A stretch of DNA of 16,202 nt from Candidatus Helarchaeota archaeon (lineage in GTDB: Archaea; Asgardarchaeota; Lokiarchaeia; Helarchaeales; HEL-GB-A). Made by a program: the position numbers and the translations under genes. Below are positions 8,202-14,930 of this stretch, in pieces (within the stretch, counting starts at the first letter, position 1; every line of letters begins with the position of its first letter). The notes under the pieces are model-generated. The model was given only the letters and a program-made list of their open reading frames with translations, was not told where the DNA came from and did not search any database. The stretch is taken from positions 1-16,202 of the forward strand of contig JABXJU010000090.1 in assembly GCA_013375405.1 (NCBI GenBank), written 5' to 3'.

Positions 8202-8237
8202 GCATCCCAGATAAATGGTTAGACTAAAAGGGGATGC
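8202..8237. repeat. Inverted repeat at the convergent FTR/EcfT gene ends
   Basis: GCATCCC (8202-8208) and GGGATGC (8231-8237) form a 7-bp inverted repeat with a 22-nt spacer. The right arm lies inside the end of the EcfT gene. It could form a terminator-like hairpin between the two convergent genes, but the loop is long and no clear T-tract follows, so this is weak. Confidence 0.3.
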
Positions 8238-8988
8238 CAATTTGCATCCAACTAGGTAATGCACCTAAAATTAAGACTATTATTATAAAAATTAGTAAAG
8301 AAGTCAAAAAAGCAATAAAAATATAGTCTTTTATTTTCATTTTTAATGGATAGAGATATGTTCTTTTTTTAACTGCCCCAAACCCGCGAGATTCTAGGCT
8401 CTCTGCCACCGCCATGGCTCTTTGTATAGAGAGAATTATTAATGGGATAATAAGTGGAATAAAATTTTTTACTTTTCTGATTATATTTCCCTTTTGCAAC
8501 TCCAAACCGCGAACCATTTGTGCTTCTCGGACATTCTGCGCTTCGCGCCCTAGGGTAGGAACGAATCTAATGGCTAATGAAAGGGCAAATGCAAATGAAA
8601 AGGGAACTCTCATCTGGATCAAAGCTTGGGAGAGATCATCCGGATGTACTGTTAAAAAGAAGAGCGAAAACGCTGAAATTAAGCCCAATAACCTGATGCT
8701 CATGGCTACCCCAAGATTAAATGAAATAAAAAGAGTGTCAATGACAATGATAAAAATGGCTAGAAAAATTAGTCCTCTAAGAGTATTAAGCCATTGCGTC
8801 ACTATTTTACCCGCAATGAATAAGGGGATAAGAGATAGAAATAAGAAAAGGAGGGGTATGATCTCATTAAAAAGTAAGGAGATTATCGTGATAATAACAG
8901 CGAAATATAACTTTGTACGTGGGTCTAAATTATGGATTACAGTATTTTTCATTTTAAATTTAAAAGATTCGAGAAAATTTATAGCCAT
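8224..8988 (-). CDS. ecfT: ECF transporter transmembrane component EcfT
   Basis: This 254-residue membrane protein starts at ATG 8988. The N-terminus has the EcfT hallmark LDPRTKLYFA (21-30). Hydrophobic helices lie at about 29-58, 72-90, 96-113, 130-145 and 222-245. Two coupling helices carry the Arg-Gly signatures that contact the ATPases: MVRGLEL (158-164) and LESRGFG (198-204), where the classical form is Ala-Arg-Gly. EcfT links the two ATPases to a substrate-binding S component in vitamin or metal uptake. The frame is open further upstream to 9054, but that would overlap the ATPase gene. Starting 8 nt after the ATPase stop at 8996 gives the normal length. Confidence 0.93.
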   Translation of the reverse strand: MAINFLESFKFKMKNTVIHNLDPRTKLYFAVIITIISLLFNEIIPLLFLFLSLIPLFIAGKIVTQWLNTLRGLIFLAIFIIVIDTLFISFNLGVAMSIRLLGLISAFSLFFLTVHPDDLSQALIQMRVPFSFAFALSLAIRFVPTLGREAQNVREAQMVRGLELQKGNIIRKVKNFIPLIIPLIILSIQRAMAVAESLESRGFGAVKKRTYLYPLKMKIKDYIFIAFLTSLLIFIIIVLILGALPSWMQIGIPF

Positions 8989-8995
8989 TAGTTCT

Positions 8996-9808
8996 TCATC
9001 TCTGAATAAATTCGAGGATTTTATTTTTAATTTCTTCAAGGGTGAGTACTTCATTTCTAAATTGGAGTAAATCGCCCAATTGGGCTAGTTGGGGTTCAAT
9101 TAAAGAGGCTTCTCTTAATATATTTTCATTCGCCAGAAGATATTTTGTTGGACCATCGGCGATAATTACTCCTTTGCTCAATAACATACAACGCGGGATA
9201 TATTCTGCAGTAAACTCTATATCATGTGTGATGATGATAATTGTGACTCCATTCTTATTCAGCTCATGAAGCAATTTCATCAATTTCCGTTTTTCATTTG
9301 CATCTTGCCCGATCGTGGGCTCATCAAAAATCAAAATTTCTGGTTCAGCACATAGAATGGAAGCTAGGGCAACTTTTTTTCGTTCGCCTCCGCTGAGTAA
9401 AAATGGAGATTGATCTTTATATTGCTCTAAATTAAAGTCATTTAGAATTTTTTGTACTTGATCTTTAATTTCTGGTTCTTCATATCCAAAGTTCTTTAAA
9501 ATGAATCCTACCTCTTCCTCCACCGTTCTGCTGAAGATTTGATGGTCAGAATTTTGAAAAACAAACCCAATAATATGAGCTAATTCGGCAACAGATAGAG
9601 TAATAACATTTTTAGTATTAACAAAAATTTCTCCTCTAGATGACTTAAGAAGGCCATTAATTAATTTAACTAAGGTTGTTTTTCCTGCGCCATTTTCGCC
9701 CATTAACCCTAAAAATTCACCATCCCTAATTTTTATATTAATATCTTTTAGGACATCTGTTAATCCATCGTAAGAGAACCAAAGATTTTGACAGTGAATT
9801 ATTTTCAA
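8996..9808 (-). CDS. ECF transporter ATPase (second of two)
   Basis: This 270-residue ABC ATPase has Walker A GENGAGKTT (37-45), Q-loop FVFQNSDHQIFS (Gln85) with the ECF-type segment after it, signature LSGGERKKVA (138-147), Walker B ILIFDEPT (158-165) and switch His195. The D-loop reads IGQDA, as in many ECF ATPases. The C-terminal extension (about 220-270) is the ECF dimerisation part. It hydrolyses ATP as a heterodimer with the neighbouring ATPase and drives the EcfT/S-component cycle. It starts 18 nt after the stop of the first ATPase and ends 8 nt before ecfT, so the three form one leftward operon. Confidence 0.95.
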   Translation of the reverse strand: MKIIHCQNLWFSYDGLTDVLKDINIKIRDGEFLGLMGENGAGKTTLVKLINGLLKSSRGEIFVNTKNVITLSVAELAHIIGFVFQNSDHQIFSRTVEEEVGFILKNFGYEEPEIKDQVQKILNDFNLEQYKDQSPFLLSGGERKKVALASILCAEPEILIFDEPTIGQDANEKRKLMKLLHELNKNGVTIIIITHDIEFTAEYIPRCMLLSKGVIIADGPTKYLLANENILREASLIEPQLAQLGDLLQFRNEVLTLEEIKNKILEFIQR

Positions 9809-9826
9809 TCACCATATCGTTTATTT

Positions 9827-10666
9827 TCATTTCATGCTTTGTATTATATGCGCCAGTTCAATAGGCGTAAGTGGGATTTTCTCAAAATGAAGGCCCGCTT
9901 CTTCTAATATTTTATATAATTGAATAATCTTTGGAATCCCAATACCAATTTGCTTGAGTTTTTCATCAACAAGCACGGTTTTAGGGAGTCCATCTGAAAT
10001 TATTTCCCCCTTTTCCATTACAAGCATCCTACTGATTAAGGGTACTACTAACTCCAAGCGATGCTCGATGAGTATGATGGTTTTATTATAATCAGAATTC
10101 AACTTTTTTAATAATCCCAGAATCTTTTTTGCAGCAATGGGATCCAAATTGGAAGTCGGTTCATCTAGAATGATAATATCAGGATTTAAGGTTAATATTG
10201 CAGCAATTGCAACCCATTGTTGTTCCCCCCCAGAAAGTTCATAGGGAGCTTTCATTCGTAAAGAATTTAATTGAAATTGATCCATAATTTCTTCAACTTT
10301 TGCTCTAATTTTTTCAGGGGCGTACCCTAAATTTTCCATCGCAAAACCCAATTCGCGTTCCACATTCATACAAAGCAAAGCATTCTCTGGGTTTTGTGGA
10401 ACTATCCCTACTTTTTTCGCGAGTTCATGAACAGGAACTTTCATTGTGTTTATGCCATCAATAAAGACCTCCCCTACAATACTCCCACTATGAAAGTGAG
10501 GAATCAGCCCCGTGAGACAACGACAGAGGGTCGTTTTTCCACAACCAGTTGGACCGCATAATAAGATAAAATCGCCTTTTTCAACTTCTAAATTAATATT
10601 GCGTAAGGTGGGGGCTGAATTTCTCGAATATTGAAAGGATAAATTTGAGATTGAGATGATATTCAC
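9827..10666 (-). CDS. ECF transporter ATPase (first of two)
   Basis: This 279-residue ABC ATPase has Walker A GPTGCGKTT (38-46), Q-loop VPQNPENAL (Gln91), signature LSGGEQQWVA (144-153), Walker B IIILDEPTSNLD (164-175) and switch His202 in LIEHR. The signature LSGGEQQ and the TSNLD D-loop resemble the EcfA1/CbiO partner, whereas the other copy has the GQDA form. A C-terminal domain (about 215-279) follows. The GTG start at 10666 has AGAGG about 8 nt upstream. It is the first gene of the ECF operon. The S component is not encoded nearby, so the substrate is unknown. Confidence 0.95.
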   Translation of the reverse strand: MNIISISNLSFQYSRNSAPTLRNINLEVEKGDFILLCGPTGCGKTTLCRCLTGLIPHFHSGSIVGEVFIDGINTMKVPVHELAKKVGIVPQNPENALLCMNVERELGFAMENLGYAPEKIRAKVEEIMDQFQLNSLRMKAPYELSGGEQQWVAIAAILTLNPDIIILDEPTSNLDPIAAKKILGLLKKLNSDYNKTIILIEHRLELVVPLISRMLVMEKGEIISDGLPKTVLVDEKLKQIGIGIPKIIQLYKILEEAGLHFEKIPLTPIELAHIIQSMK

Positions 10667-10749
10667 AAAAGAACCTCTTAATCTTTGATACTAATTTAAA
10701 TTTGAGAATGAGACTACCAATAAAAAGGTAGTTACCTATTAATGAGTAA
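10667..10749 (-). promoter_or_regulatory. Gap upstream of the ECF operon with a 6-bp inverted repeat
   Basis: ACTACC (10713-10718) and GGTAGT (10727-10732) form an inverted repeat with an 8-nt loop, 18 nt past the DHH gene stop and about 50 nt before the ECF ATPase start. On the minus strand, AT-rich sequence (AAATTTAAATTAG) follows it and could be a promoter. The repeat may be a hairpin that ends DHH transcription or an operator of the transporter operon. No riboswitch core is recognised. Confidence 0.35.
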
Positions 10750-11769
10750 TTAAAATATACCCGATAATTTATTTTTGAGTAATTCGAGTGCTAATTCCAA
10801 ACCGCCTTCTAAATTATCTTTTCCATTGCACCCAGCTGCAGTGTTATGGCCACCGCCTTCACCATGCATAATAGGCCCAATTTTTTCCATGATATCCTTT
10901 GCTAAGTTCAGTTTTGTTTCCTTCGCCACTGAAGATGTCGATCGTCCACTAATTCGGATTTCACCTTTATTTTCCCCATAAACAAGAGCAATATCTGCAC
11001 CTAATCTGATAATAGCTCGACAAGCACTCGCTTCATATGCACTTGTATGAGAAATAGCAACAAGCCACTTATTGAATTCATGCAAGGTTAGTCGCTGAGC
11101 TGCTTTTAATCGCGCAATACGTTCAGGTCTAGCCATTGAAACAGCTAAAAGTGCTACCATATCTGAATAATTAGCTCCTAACTCAATTAGCTTGTTAACA
11201 ACGCGTATGGTTTTATTATTTGCTAAGATTAGGTGCCGGGAATCATAAAGTAACCCTAAAAATAGTAAGCATGCAGTGTCTTTTGAAGGAAAAATATTTA
11301 GACCTTGATAAATGTCAAAAATCAATTCTGTTGTGGCAACTGCGTTTTCATTAATTATTATGAATGGTGTGATTTTTCTTGTATTAGGATGGATAACATG
11401 ATGATCTATGATTAATACTGGGTTTTCCCAATTTATCCTGGTTTTTAAAGTTCCAAGTTGCTCAACACTATTCGCATCTACTATGATAATAGCCTCACTC
11501 TGGAATGCACCTAGCGGCTTGATTTCTAGATCAAATTGATTAACAATTTTCTGAGAAACAATACTTATTTTATCGAGGGAAATGGCAGTTTTTACCTCAG
11601 GATAAAGAATATGAATGAGGGAATCAATTGCAAACGCACTACATATAGCGTCCGGATCCGCATTTTCATGTGAAGTAATTAAGACAGTTTTTGGGGTATT
11701 CTTTTGAAAAAAGTCCCTGAATGGTTGTGGCAAATTTTTCACACCCTTGCTTACATACAAAATAATCAT
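10750..11769 (-). CDS. DHH/DHHA1 family phosphoesterase
   Basis: This 339-residue protein carries all DHH superfamily motifs: SHENADPDA (His34, Asp38, Asp40), VDANS (Asp98), IIDHH (Asp122-His124) and LLYDSR (Asp176), followed by a DHHA1 domain with GEGGGHNTAAG (303-313). The first part binds two manganese ions for phosphoester hydrolysis and the GGGH part binds the nucleic-acid or nucleotide substrate. The length and the compact two-domain form fit the oligoribonuclease/pAp phosphatase (NrnA-like) branch, so it may clear short oligonucleotides or phospho-nucleotides. That substrate is inferred. The ATG start at 11769 has no clear Shine-Dalgarno site, and a TATA-like element at 11798-11808 lies close enough for a near-leaderless mRNA. 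Confidence 0.92.
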   Translation of the reverse strand: MIILYVSKGVKNLPQPFRDFFQKNTPKTVLITSHENADPDAICSAFAIDSLIHILYPEVKTAISLDKISIVSQKIVNQFDLEIKPLGAFQSEAIIIVDANSVEQLGTLKTRINWENPVLIIDHHVIHPNTRKITPFIIINENAVATTELIFDIYQGLNIFPSKDTACLLFLGLLYDSRHLILANNKTIRVVNKLIELGANYSDMVALLAVSMARPERIARLKAAQRLTLHEFNKWLVAISHTSAYEASACRAIIRLGADIALVYGENKGEIRISGRSTSSVAKETKLNLAKDIMEKIGPIMHGEGGGHNTAAGCNGKDNLEGGLELALELLKNKLSGIF

Positions 11770-11795
11770 AACTTTTTAATTTTCACACACCTTAA

Positions 11796-11850
11796 TTTGA
11801 TATAACAATATCCAAATTAAGAGATAATAAAATTCTGTAAAAGCAGGATA
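11796..11850. promoter_or_regulatory. Divergent promoter region between DHH gene and tRNA-Leu
   Basis: On the minus strand TGTTATATCA (about 11798-11808) is a TATA-like element about 35 bp before the DHH start. On the plus strand GATAATAAAATTC (11823-11835) is AT-rich and 20-30 bp before the mature tRNA 5' end, the normal distance for an archaeal TATA box. Both are inferred from composition and spacing. Confidence 0.45.
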
Positions 11851-11911
11851 CCAAGCAGAGGTAACCAAGCCAGGCCAACGGTGCTGGACTCAAGATCCAG
11901 TCTCGAAGGAG

Positions 11912-11942
11912 ACAAAAGTACACAAGGTACCTTTTGCCTGAT
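11912..11942 (+). other. tRNA intron 1, variable arm (about 31 nt)
   Basis: Between the variable-arm stem GAG (11909-11911) and the sequence TCCGTGGG is a self-pairing insert: CAAAAG-TAC with GTAC-CTTTTG (11913-11936) and one bulged C. AAGG (11906-11909) can face CCTG (11937-11940), three pairs plus one mismatch, flanked by 3-nt bulges AGA and ATT. That is a relaxed bulge-helix-bulge. Cuts between bulge bases 2 and 3 give the stated ends. Boundaries may be off by one or two bases. Confidence 0.75.
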
Positions 11943-11956
11943 TCCGTGGGTTCGAA

Positions 11957-11983
11957 AAACTTCTATTCCTAGATGTTCGATAA
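11957..11983 (+). other. tRNA intron 2, T loop position 59/60 (27 nt)
   Basis: The T stem GTGGG/CCCAC encloses TCG (11952-11954) paired with CGA (11978-11980). These are flanked by bulges AAA (11955-11957) and AAT (11982-11984), then an intron hairpin AAC-T-TCTA, loop TTCC, TAGA-T-GTT (11958-11977). Cutting between bulge bases 2 and 3 on both sides rejoins TTCGAA to T, restoring the normal seven-base T loop. The fit to the archaeal bulge-helix-bulge rule is good. Confidence 0.85.
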
Positions 11984-11997
11984 TCCCACCCTCTGCA

Positions 11998-12032
11998 TCT
12001 ATATAATTTCTTTTTTATGGAGAGGTTCTTTA
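11998..12032 (+). terminator. T-rich stretch after the tRNA and leader of the next gene
   Basis: TATATAATTTCTTTTTTATGG follows the tRNA 3' end. The six-T run at 12011-12016 could end tRNA transcription, and GGAGAGG (12019-12025) can act as the Shine-Dalgarno site of the gene starting at 12033. The tRNA and that gene may be partly cotranscribed. Confidence 0.4.
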
Positions 12033-12554
12033 ATGGATTGGTTTGAATATTTTTTAAGTTTAGGGCTCGTAGGGCTTGGTCGTGCATTAGATATCGGAAG
12101 CACTTTTTATGCCTCGCGAACATTAGCGTTGGAGTCCAATTTACTGGCGAAAAAGTTAGGTTGGAAAGGAATTCTTATTTTTAATATCGCAGTATGTTTC
12201 TTCTTCGCAATCGATTTCTATATTGCACTTGTTCTTTTTGTCGTAAGTGCGTTAGCAGCAAGCAATAACATCGAGAAAGCATGGGTGACTCAAACGGTTG
12301 GAGAAAAAGAATACAGCGAGATTTTTAAAAAGTGGGTTAAACAGGCAGAATCAAGGAAATTATTCTTCAGTAATTTTGGCGGAGGTATATTGTTTCTCTC
12401 CATTGGAACATTATTAATGTTTTTAACTACAGATTTAACAGGATTTTTTATTGGATTCGGTTTTTCAATATTCGCTTTTGCCGTTATGTTCCATAGGACT
12501 TTAGCTTTTTATAAAATAAGAAAGGAAAATAGAAAATCTAAGACGATAGAATAA
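12033..12554 (+). CDS. Unrecognised multi-pass membrane protein
   Basis: This 173-residue protein starts at ATG 12033 (Shine-Dalgarno GGAGAGG about 8 nt upstream). An in-frame ATG at 11973 lies inside the tRNA and is rejected. The N-terminus has a polar motif GRALDIGSTFYASRTLALESN (starting at residue 16), then hydrophobic segments at about 46-61, 62-77, 113-131 and 134-156, and a basic C-terminal tail (161-170). The D-x-x-S-T ... E-x-N pattern in the first part resembles small uncharacterised membrane proteins, but no family can be named with confidence. It stands alone between a tRNA and a T-rich terminator-like tract. Confidence 0.8.
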   Translation: MDWFEYFLSLGLVGLGRALDIGSTFYASRTLALESNLLAKKLGWKGILIFNIAVCFFFAIDFYIALVLFVVSALAASNNIEKAWVTQTVGEKEYSEIFKKWVKQAESRKLFFSNFGGGILFLSIGTLLMFLTTDLTGFFIGFGFSIFAFAVMFHRTLAFYKIRKENRKSKTIE

Positions 12555-12725
12555 ATTCTAAAAGTTGAAATTAATTAATTTCTTTTTTCCTTTTCTTAAT
12601 TATATTCAAAATGAAATCAAGGATAATTATATATTTTTTAAACAAGAGATATGTAGAGAGAGTTAGTGATTATTTTTTTTAAAGTTATTAAATATGTTTT
12701 GTAAATGTTTTTGGCAGGGTAGAGC
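12555..12725 (+). promoter_or_regulatory. Intergenic region: T-tract terminator and promoter of the next operon
   Basis: After the membrane protein, TTAATTAATTTCTTTTTTCC (from about 12573) gives a T-tract able to terminate transcription. Further on, AT-rich sequence around 12625-12640 and 12670-12700 could hold the promoter of the P-loop NTPase cluster, and AGGGTAG (12716-12722) is its ribosome-binding site. No small gene is seen here. Confidence 0.4.
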
Positions 12726-13361
12726 TTGACAAAAAAACTGCAGGTCATTCAAAAGAAGTTGCATTATTATTTTGCTAAAGATAAGAGGCGTACATTAAAA
12801 ATCGGACTGATGGGGTCTCATGATACTGGGAAAACTACATTAGTGTTTACGATCTGCTCAAAATTAAAGACAAGACATTATAACGTAGATTATGTTGCCG
12901 AAGTAGCACGACATATTCCTGCAGCGCTCTCTCTCAATGAGGGAACAAATTTTGATGCGCAGTACTGGATTCTTAATAAACAAATAAATGACGAAATTCT
13001 GGCAAAATTTAGAGGAGCAAACATGATTGTAACTGATCGAACGGTGGTAGATAATTATGCTTATGCGTATCGCGCAGCCCGTTCCCATGTCAAGCAAATT
13101 TCAGAAGAAAATTTAGAGGTTATGAAGGCCAAGTGCCTACATTGGGTAAAAACCTATGATTTTTTATTTTATGTGGCAATCCCTGACAAAAAAATGGAAG
13201 ATGATGGTTTTCGTGCGACTGATAAGGATTTTCAATTTGAGATAGATGAATATATTAAACAAATCATTAAGGATTGGAATCTCACAGTCGTTCATTTGGA
13301 GGGGGACAATGATCAGCGGATTGAAGTCATGTTAAATACTCTTTTCAAACAAAAGCTTTAA
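12726..13361 (+). CDS. P-loop NTPase/kinase of the AAA_28 / NadR-like type
   Basis: This 211-residue protein has Walker A GSHDTGKTT (30-38), then YVAEVARHIP (56-65), a conserved segment after the nucleotide loop in NadR-like ATPases, and VTDRTVVDNYAY (102-113), the Asp-Arg motif of the same group. Relatives include the ribosylnicotinamide kinase part of NadR and related small-molecule kinases. The substrate is not clear here, since no NMN adenylyltransferase domain is fused. The TTG start at 12726 is chosen because AGGGTAG precedes it and the next Met (29) is within the P-loop region. It is the first gene of a rightward cluster with TatD 21 nt downstream. Confidence 0.82.
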   Translation: MTKKLQVIQKKLHYYFAKDKRRTLKIGLMGSHDTGKTTLVFTICSKLKTRHYNVDYVAEVARHIPAALSLNEGTNFDAQYWILNKQINDEILAKFRGANMIVTDRTVVDNYAYAYRAARSHVKQISEENLEVMKAKCLHWVKTYDFLFYVAIPDKKMEDDGFRATDKDFQFEIDEYIKQIIKDWNLTVVHLEGDNDQRIEVMLNTLFKQKL

Positions 13362-13382
13362 TTTATGCGTGTGTAGAGGCTT

Positions 13383-14141
13383 ATGTATTTTGATACCCAC
13401 TGCCACTTAACTTTATTTAAAGACATCCCTTCGGTTATTTCCAAGGCAAGGGCACATTCTGTCAATTATATTTTAGCAGTTTCCATGTATTATCGTGATA
13501 ATTGGAGTGTTCTAAAACTTGCGGAAGAGTACCCAGAAATTATTCCAGCTCTTGGAATTCATCCAATAGAGGCTCCAAATCTCTCAAATTTAGAAAAGAA
13601 ATTTGAATCTCTCGATAAATTAATTCTAGAAAATAATATTCATGTAATAGGAGAAATTGGGCTCGATCGTTATTTTAACAAGACGGTAGAGGCTTGGAAA
13701 CAGCAGCTACTCGTTTTTGAACATTATTTGGAATTGGCTGAACGCAATAATTGTATAATAAATCTTCATGGAAAAGATGCAGAAGGAGAACTTTTCGCTA
13801 TTTTAACTAAATATAATCTTAGAACAGTGGTTGTTCATTGGTTTGCAGGTTCTCCTAAATTAATTAAAGACGGGATTAATCGAGGCTTTTATTTTTCGGT
13901 GACACCAGCCGTTACTTACTCAAAAAAAATGAGATCGGTTGTCGAATTGGTACCTATGGAGCAGTTATTAAGCGAATCAGATGGTCCAGTAAAATATAAA
14001 AAACCTCACCGATTTATCGGTGAACCTGCCCTCATGGAAGAAGTTGTAAAAGAAATTGCAGATATTAAACAGAAAAACCATGAAGAGGTCGCGCGGTTTC
14101 TATATAAGACCGCAAAGGGCATATTTCTAAAGAAATTATAA
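13383..14141 (+). CDS. TatD-family metal-dependent hydrolase
   Basis: This 252-residue TIM-barrel hydrolase has the metal ligands in order: DTHCH (His6, His8), GEIGLD (90-95, Glu91), LHGKDAEGE (His129), VVHWFAGS (His152) and LSESDGP (Asp200). Length matches TatD nucleases, which are two-metal 3'-5' exonucleases or repair-type DNases. The tail after residue 210 is the usual helix pair. ATG 13383 follows TAGAGG. It is 21 nt after the P-loop NTPase and 19 nt before the YjbQ gene. A related amidohydrolase activity cannot be excluded. Confidence 0.92.
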   Translation: MYFDTHCHLTLFKDIPSVISKARAHSVNYILAVSMYYRDNWSVLKLAEEYPEIIPALGIHPIEAPNLSNLEKKFESLDKLILENNIHVIGEIGLDRYFNKTVEAWKQQLLVFEHYLELAERNNCIINLHGKDAEGELFAILTKYNLRTVVVHWFAGSPKLIKDGINRGFYFSVTPAVTYSKKMRSVVELVPMEQLLSESDGPVKYKKPHRFIGEPALMEEVVKEIADIKQKNHEEVARFLYKTAKGIFLKKL

Positions 14142-14160
14142 TAAATACGGAGTTGATTTT

Positions 14161-14562
14161 TTGGTAACATATGTAGAAACAATTTCCTTTAGTACAAAAC
14201 ACGACTATGATTATGTGGATCTAGAAAGTGATTTAAACACAATTGTAAAAAAATCGGGCATAAAAAATGGAATTTGCGTTGCTTTCGCACCTCATGCTAC
14301 CGGTATAATCGCGATTACAGAATTGGAATCTCGATTGAAGAAGGATATTCAAAAGCTATTAGACAGTATAGTACCGAGTAGAGGATGGGCACATGGGGGA
14401 AATGGGGACGCCCACTTGAAATCAATGATTTTAAATCCGTGTAAGACTGTTCCAGTTATAAATAATAGAATAGCAATTGGCACTTGGCAATCCATTTTTT
14501 TCATCGAGGTTGATGGGGGCCGCTCAAATCGTAAATTAACAATAATCATTATTGGGGATTAA
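14161..14562 (+). CDS. YjbQ/UPF0047 family protein
   Basis: This 133-residue protein has APHATGIIAITELE (43-56), HGGNGDAHLKS (78-88), IGTWQSIFFIE (106-116) and DGGRSNRK (118-125). These are the conserved blocks of the YjbQ family, including His45, His78 and His85. The family is annotated as secondary thiamine-phosphate synthase, from partial activity in bacteria, but its true role is unclear. The start is TTG 14161 with GGAG about 9 nt upstream. The only ATG nearby is out of frame. It closes the cluster that starts at 12726. Confidence 0.92.
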   Translation: MVTYVETISFSTKHDYDYVDLESDLNTIVKKSGIKNGICVAFAPHATGIIAITELESRLKKDIQKLLDSIVPSRGWAHGGNGDAHLKSMILNPCKTVPVINNRIAIGTWQSIFFIEVDGGRSNRKLTIIIIGD

Positions 14563-14574
14563 TATATTTTTTAT

Positions 14575-14895
14575 TTACTCTTCTAACGCCCACACTTTGA
14601 TGCCTCCCAACAGGTCCCCGGCAATCACATAGGAGTTGGAAACCGCGATGGATCGGATATGGGACCCATGGCTCACTTCGGAGAGCAGTGTTCCCTTCTC
14701 AAAATCCCAGACCTGTACGGAATTATCTTCACTACCTGAAATCACTTTTGTCCCGTCAGGCGTGATCGCTATCGCAGTACACAAAATGATGCTCAGAATC
14801 CCAATAATGGTTGAAAGCTTCCAGAGGAGGAAGTACAGATCGACGTCGACATAGAGCACGACGACCTCTGAGAGGTACGGCGAAAAATAGTCCAC
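14575..14895 (-). pseudogene. WD40-repeat protein remnant
   Basis: This 106-residue frame starts with a membrane-like segment (about 20-43) and then has about one and three-quarter WD40 blades: ITPDGTKVISGSEDNSVQVW (44-63) and IAVSNSYVIAGDLLGGIKVW (83-102). A WD40 propeller normally needs six to eight blades, so this cannot fold alone. Base use is clearly richer in G and C than the neighbours (for example CGACGTCGACATAGAGCACG on the plus strand). It is likely the 3' remnant of a larger gene, perhaps fused by deletion to an unrelated hydrophobic start. The GTG 14895 start has no good ribosome-binding site. A real short gene remains possible. Confidence 0.65.
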
Positions 14896-14930
14896 CTATA
14901 TATCAGTTATTAATGGAAAATTTTTGGTTG

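Larger units (their letters stand above)
11855..11997 (+). tRNA. tRNA-Leu(CAA) gene with two non-canonical introns
   Basis: The acceptor stem is GCAGAGG (11855-11861) with CCTCTGC (11990-11996), then discriminator A 11997. No CCA is encoded. The D stem is ACC/GGT. The anticodon arm is CTGGA-CTCAAGA-TCCAG (11884-11900), with anticodon CAA at 11891-11893 and no intron at 37/38. The long variable arm (CTC-GAAG-GAG) marks class II tRNA-Leu. The T stem is GTGGG (11946-11950) with CCCAC (11985-11989). Extra sequence interrupts the gene after 11911 (variable arm) and after 11956 (T loop). Removing about 31 and 27 nt leaves an 85-nt tRNA with a normal TTCGAAT T loop. The splicing endonuclease that recognises bulge-helix-bulge folds should remove both. 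It reads UUG codons. Confidence 0.93.

Noticed and set aside
8989..9054. Longer N-terminus for EcfT from 9054
   Set aside because: It would overlap the end of the ATPase gene by 59 bp and add residues not seen in EcfT. ATG 8988 gives the usual start before LDPRTKL.
8414..9070. Plus-strand open frame of 218 codons opposite EcfT
   Set aside because: It is antisense to a clear EcfT gene, has no domain pattern and no ribosome-binding site, and its composition mirrors a membrane protein read on the other strand.
11884..11900. Canonical intron in the tRNA anticodon loop
   Set aside because: The anticodon arm CTGGA-CTCAAGA-TCCAG is complete with a seven-base loop, so there is no insert at 37/38.
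11973..12032. Longer start of the membrane protein at ATG 11973
   Set aside because: The extra residues are encoded inside the T-loop intron and acceptor strand of the tRNA. ATG 12033 has a Shine-Dalgarno site.
11890..12123. Minus-strand 77-codon frame across the tRNA
   Set aside because: It is antisense to the tRNA and the membrane protein gene and has no recognisable features.
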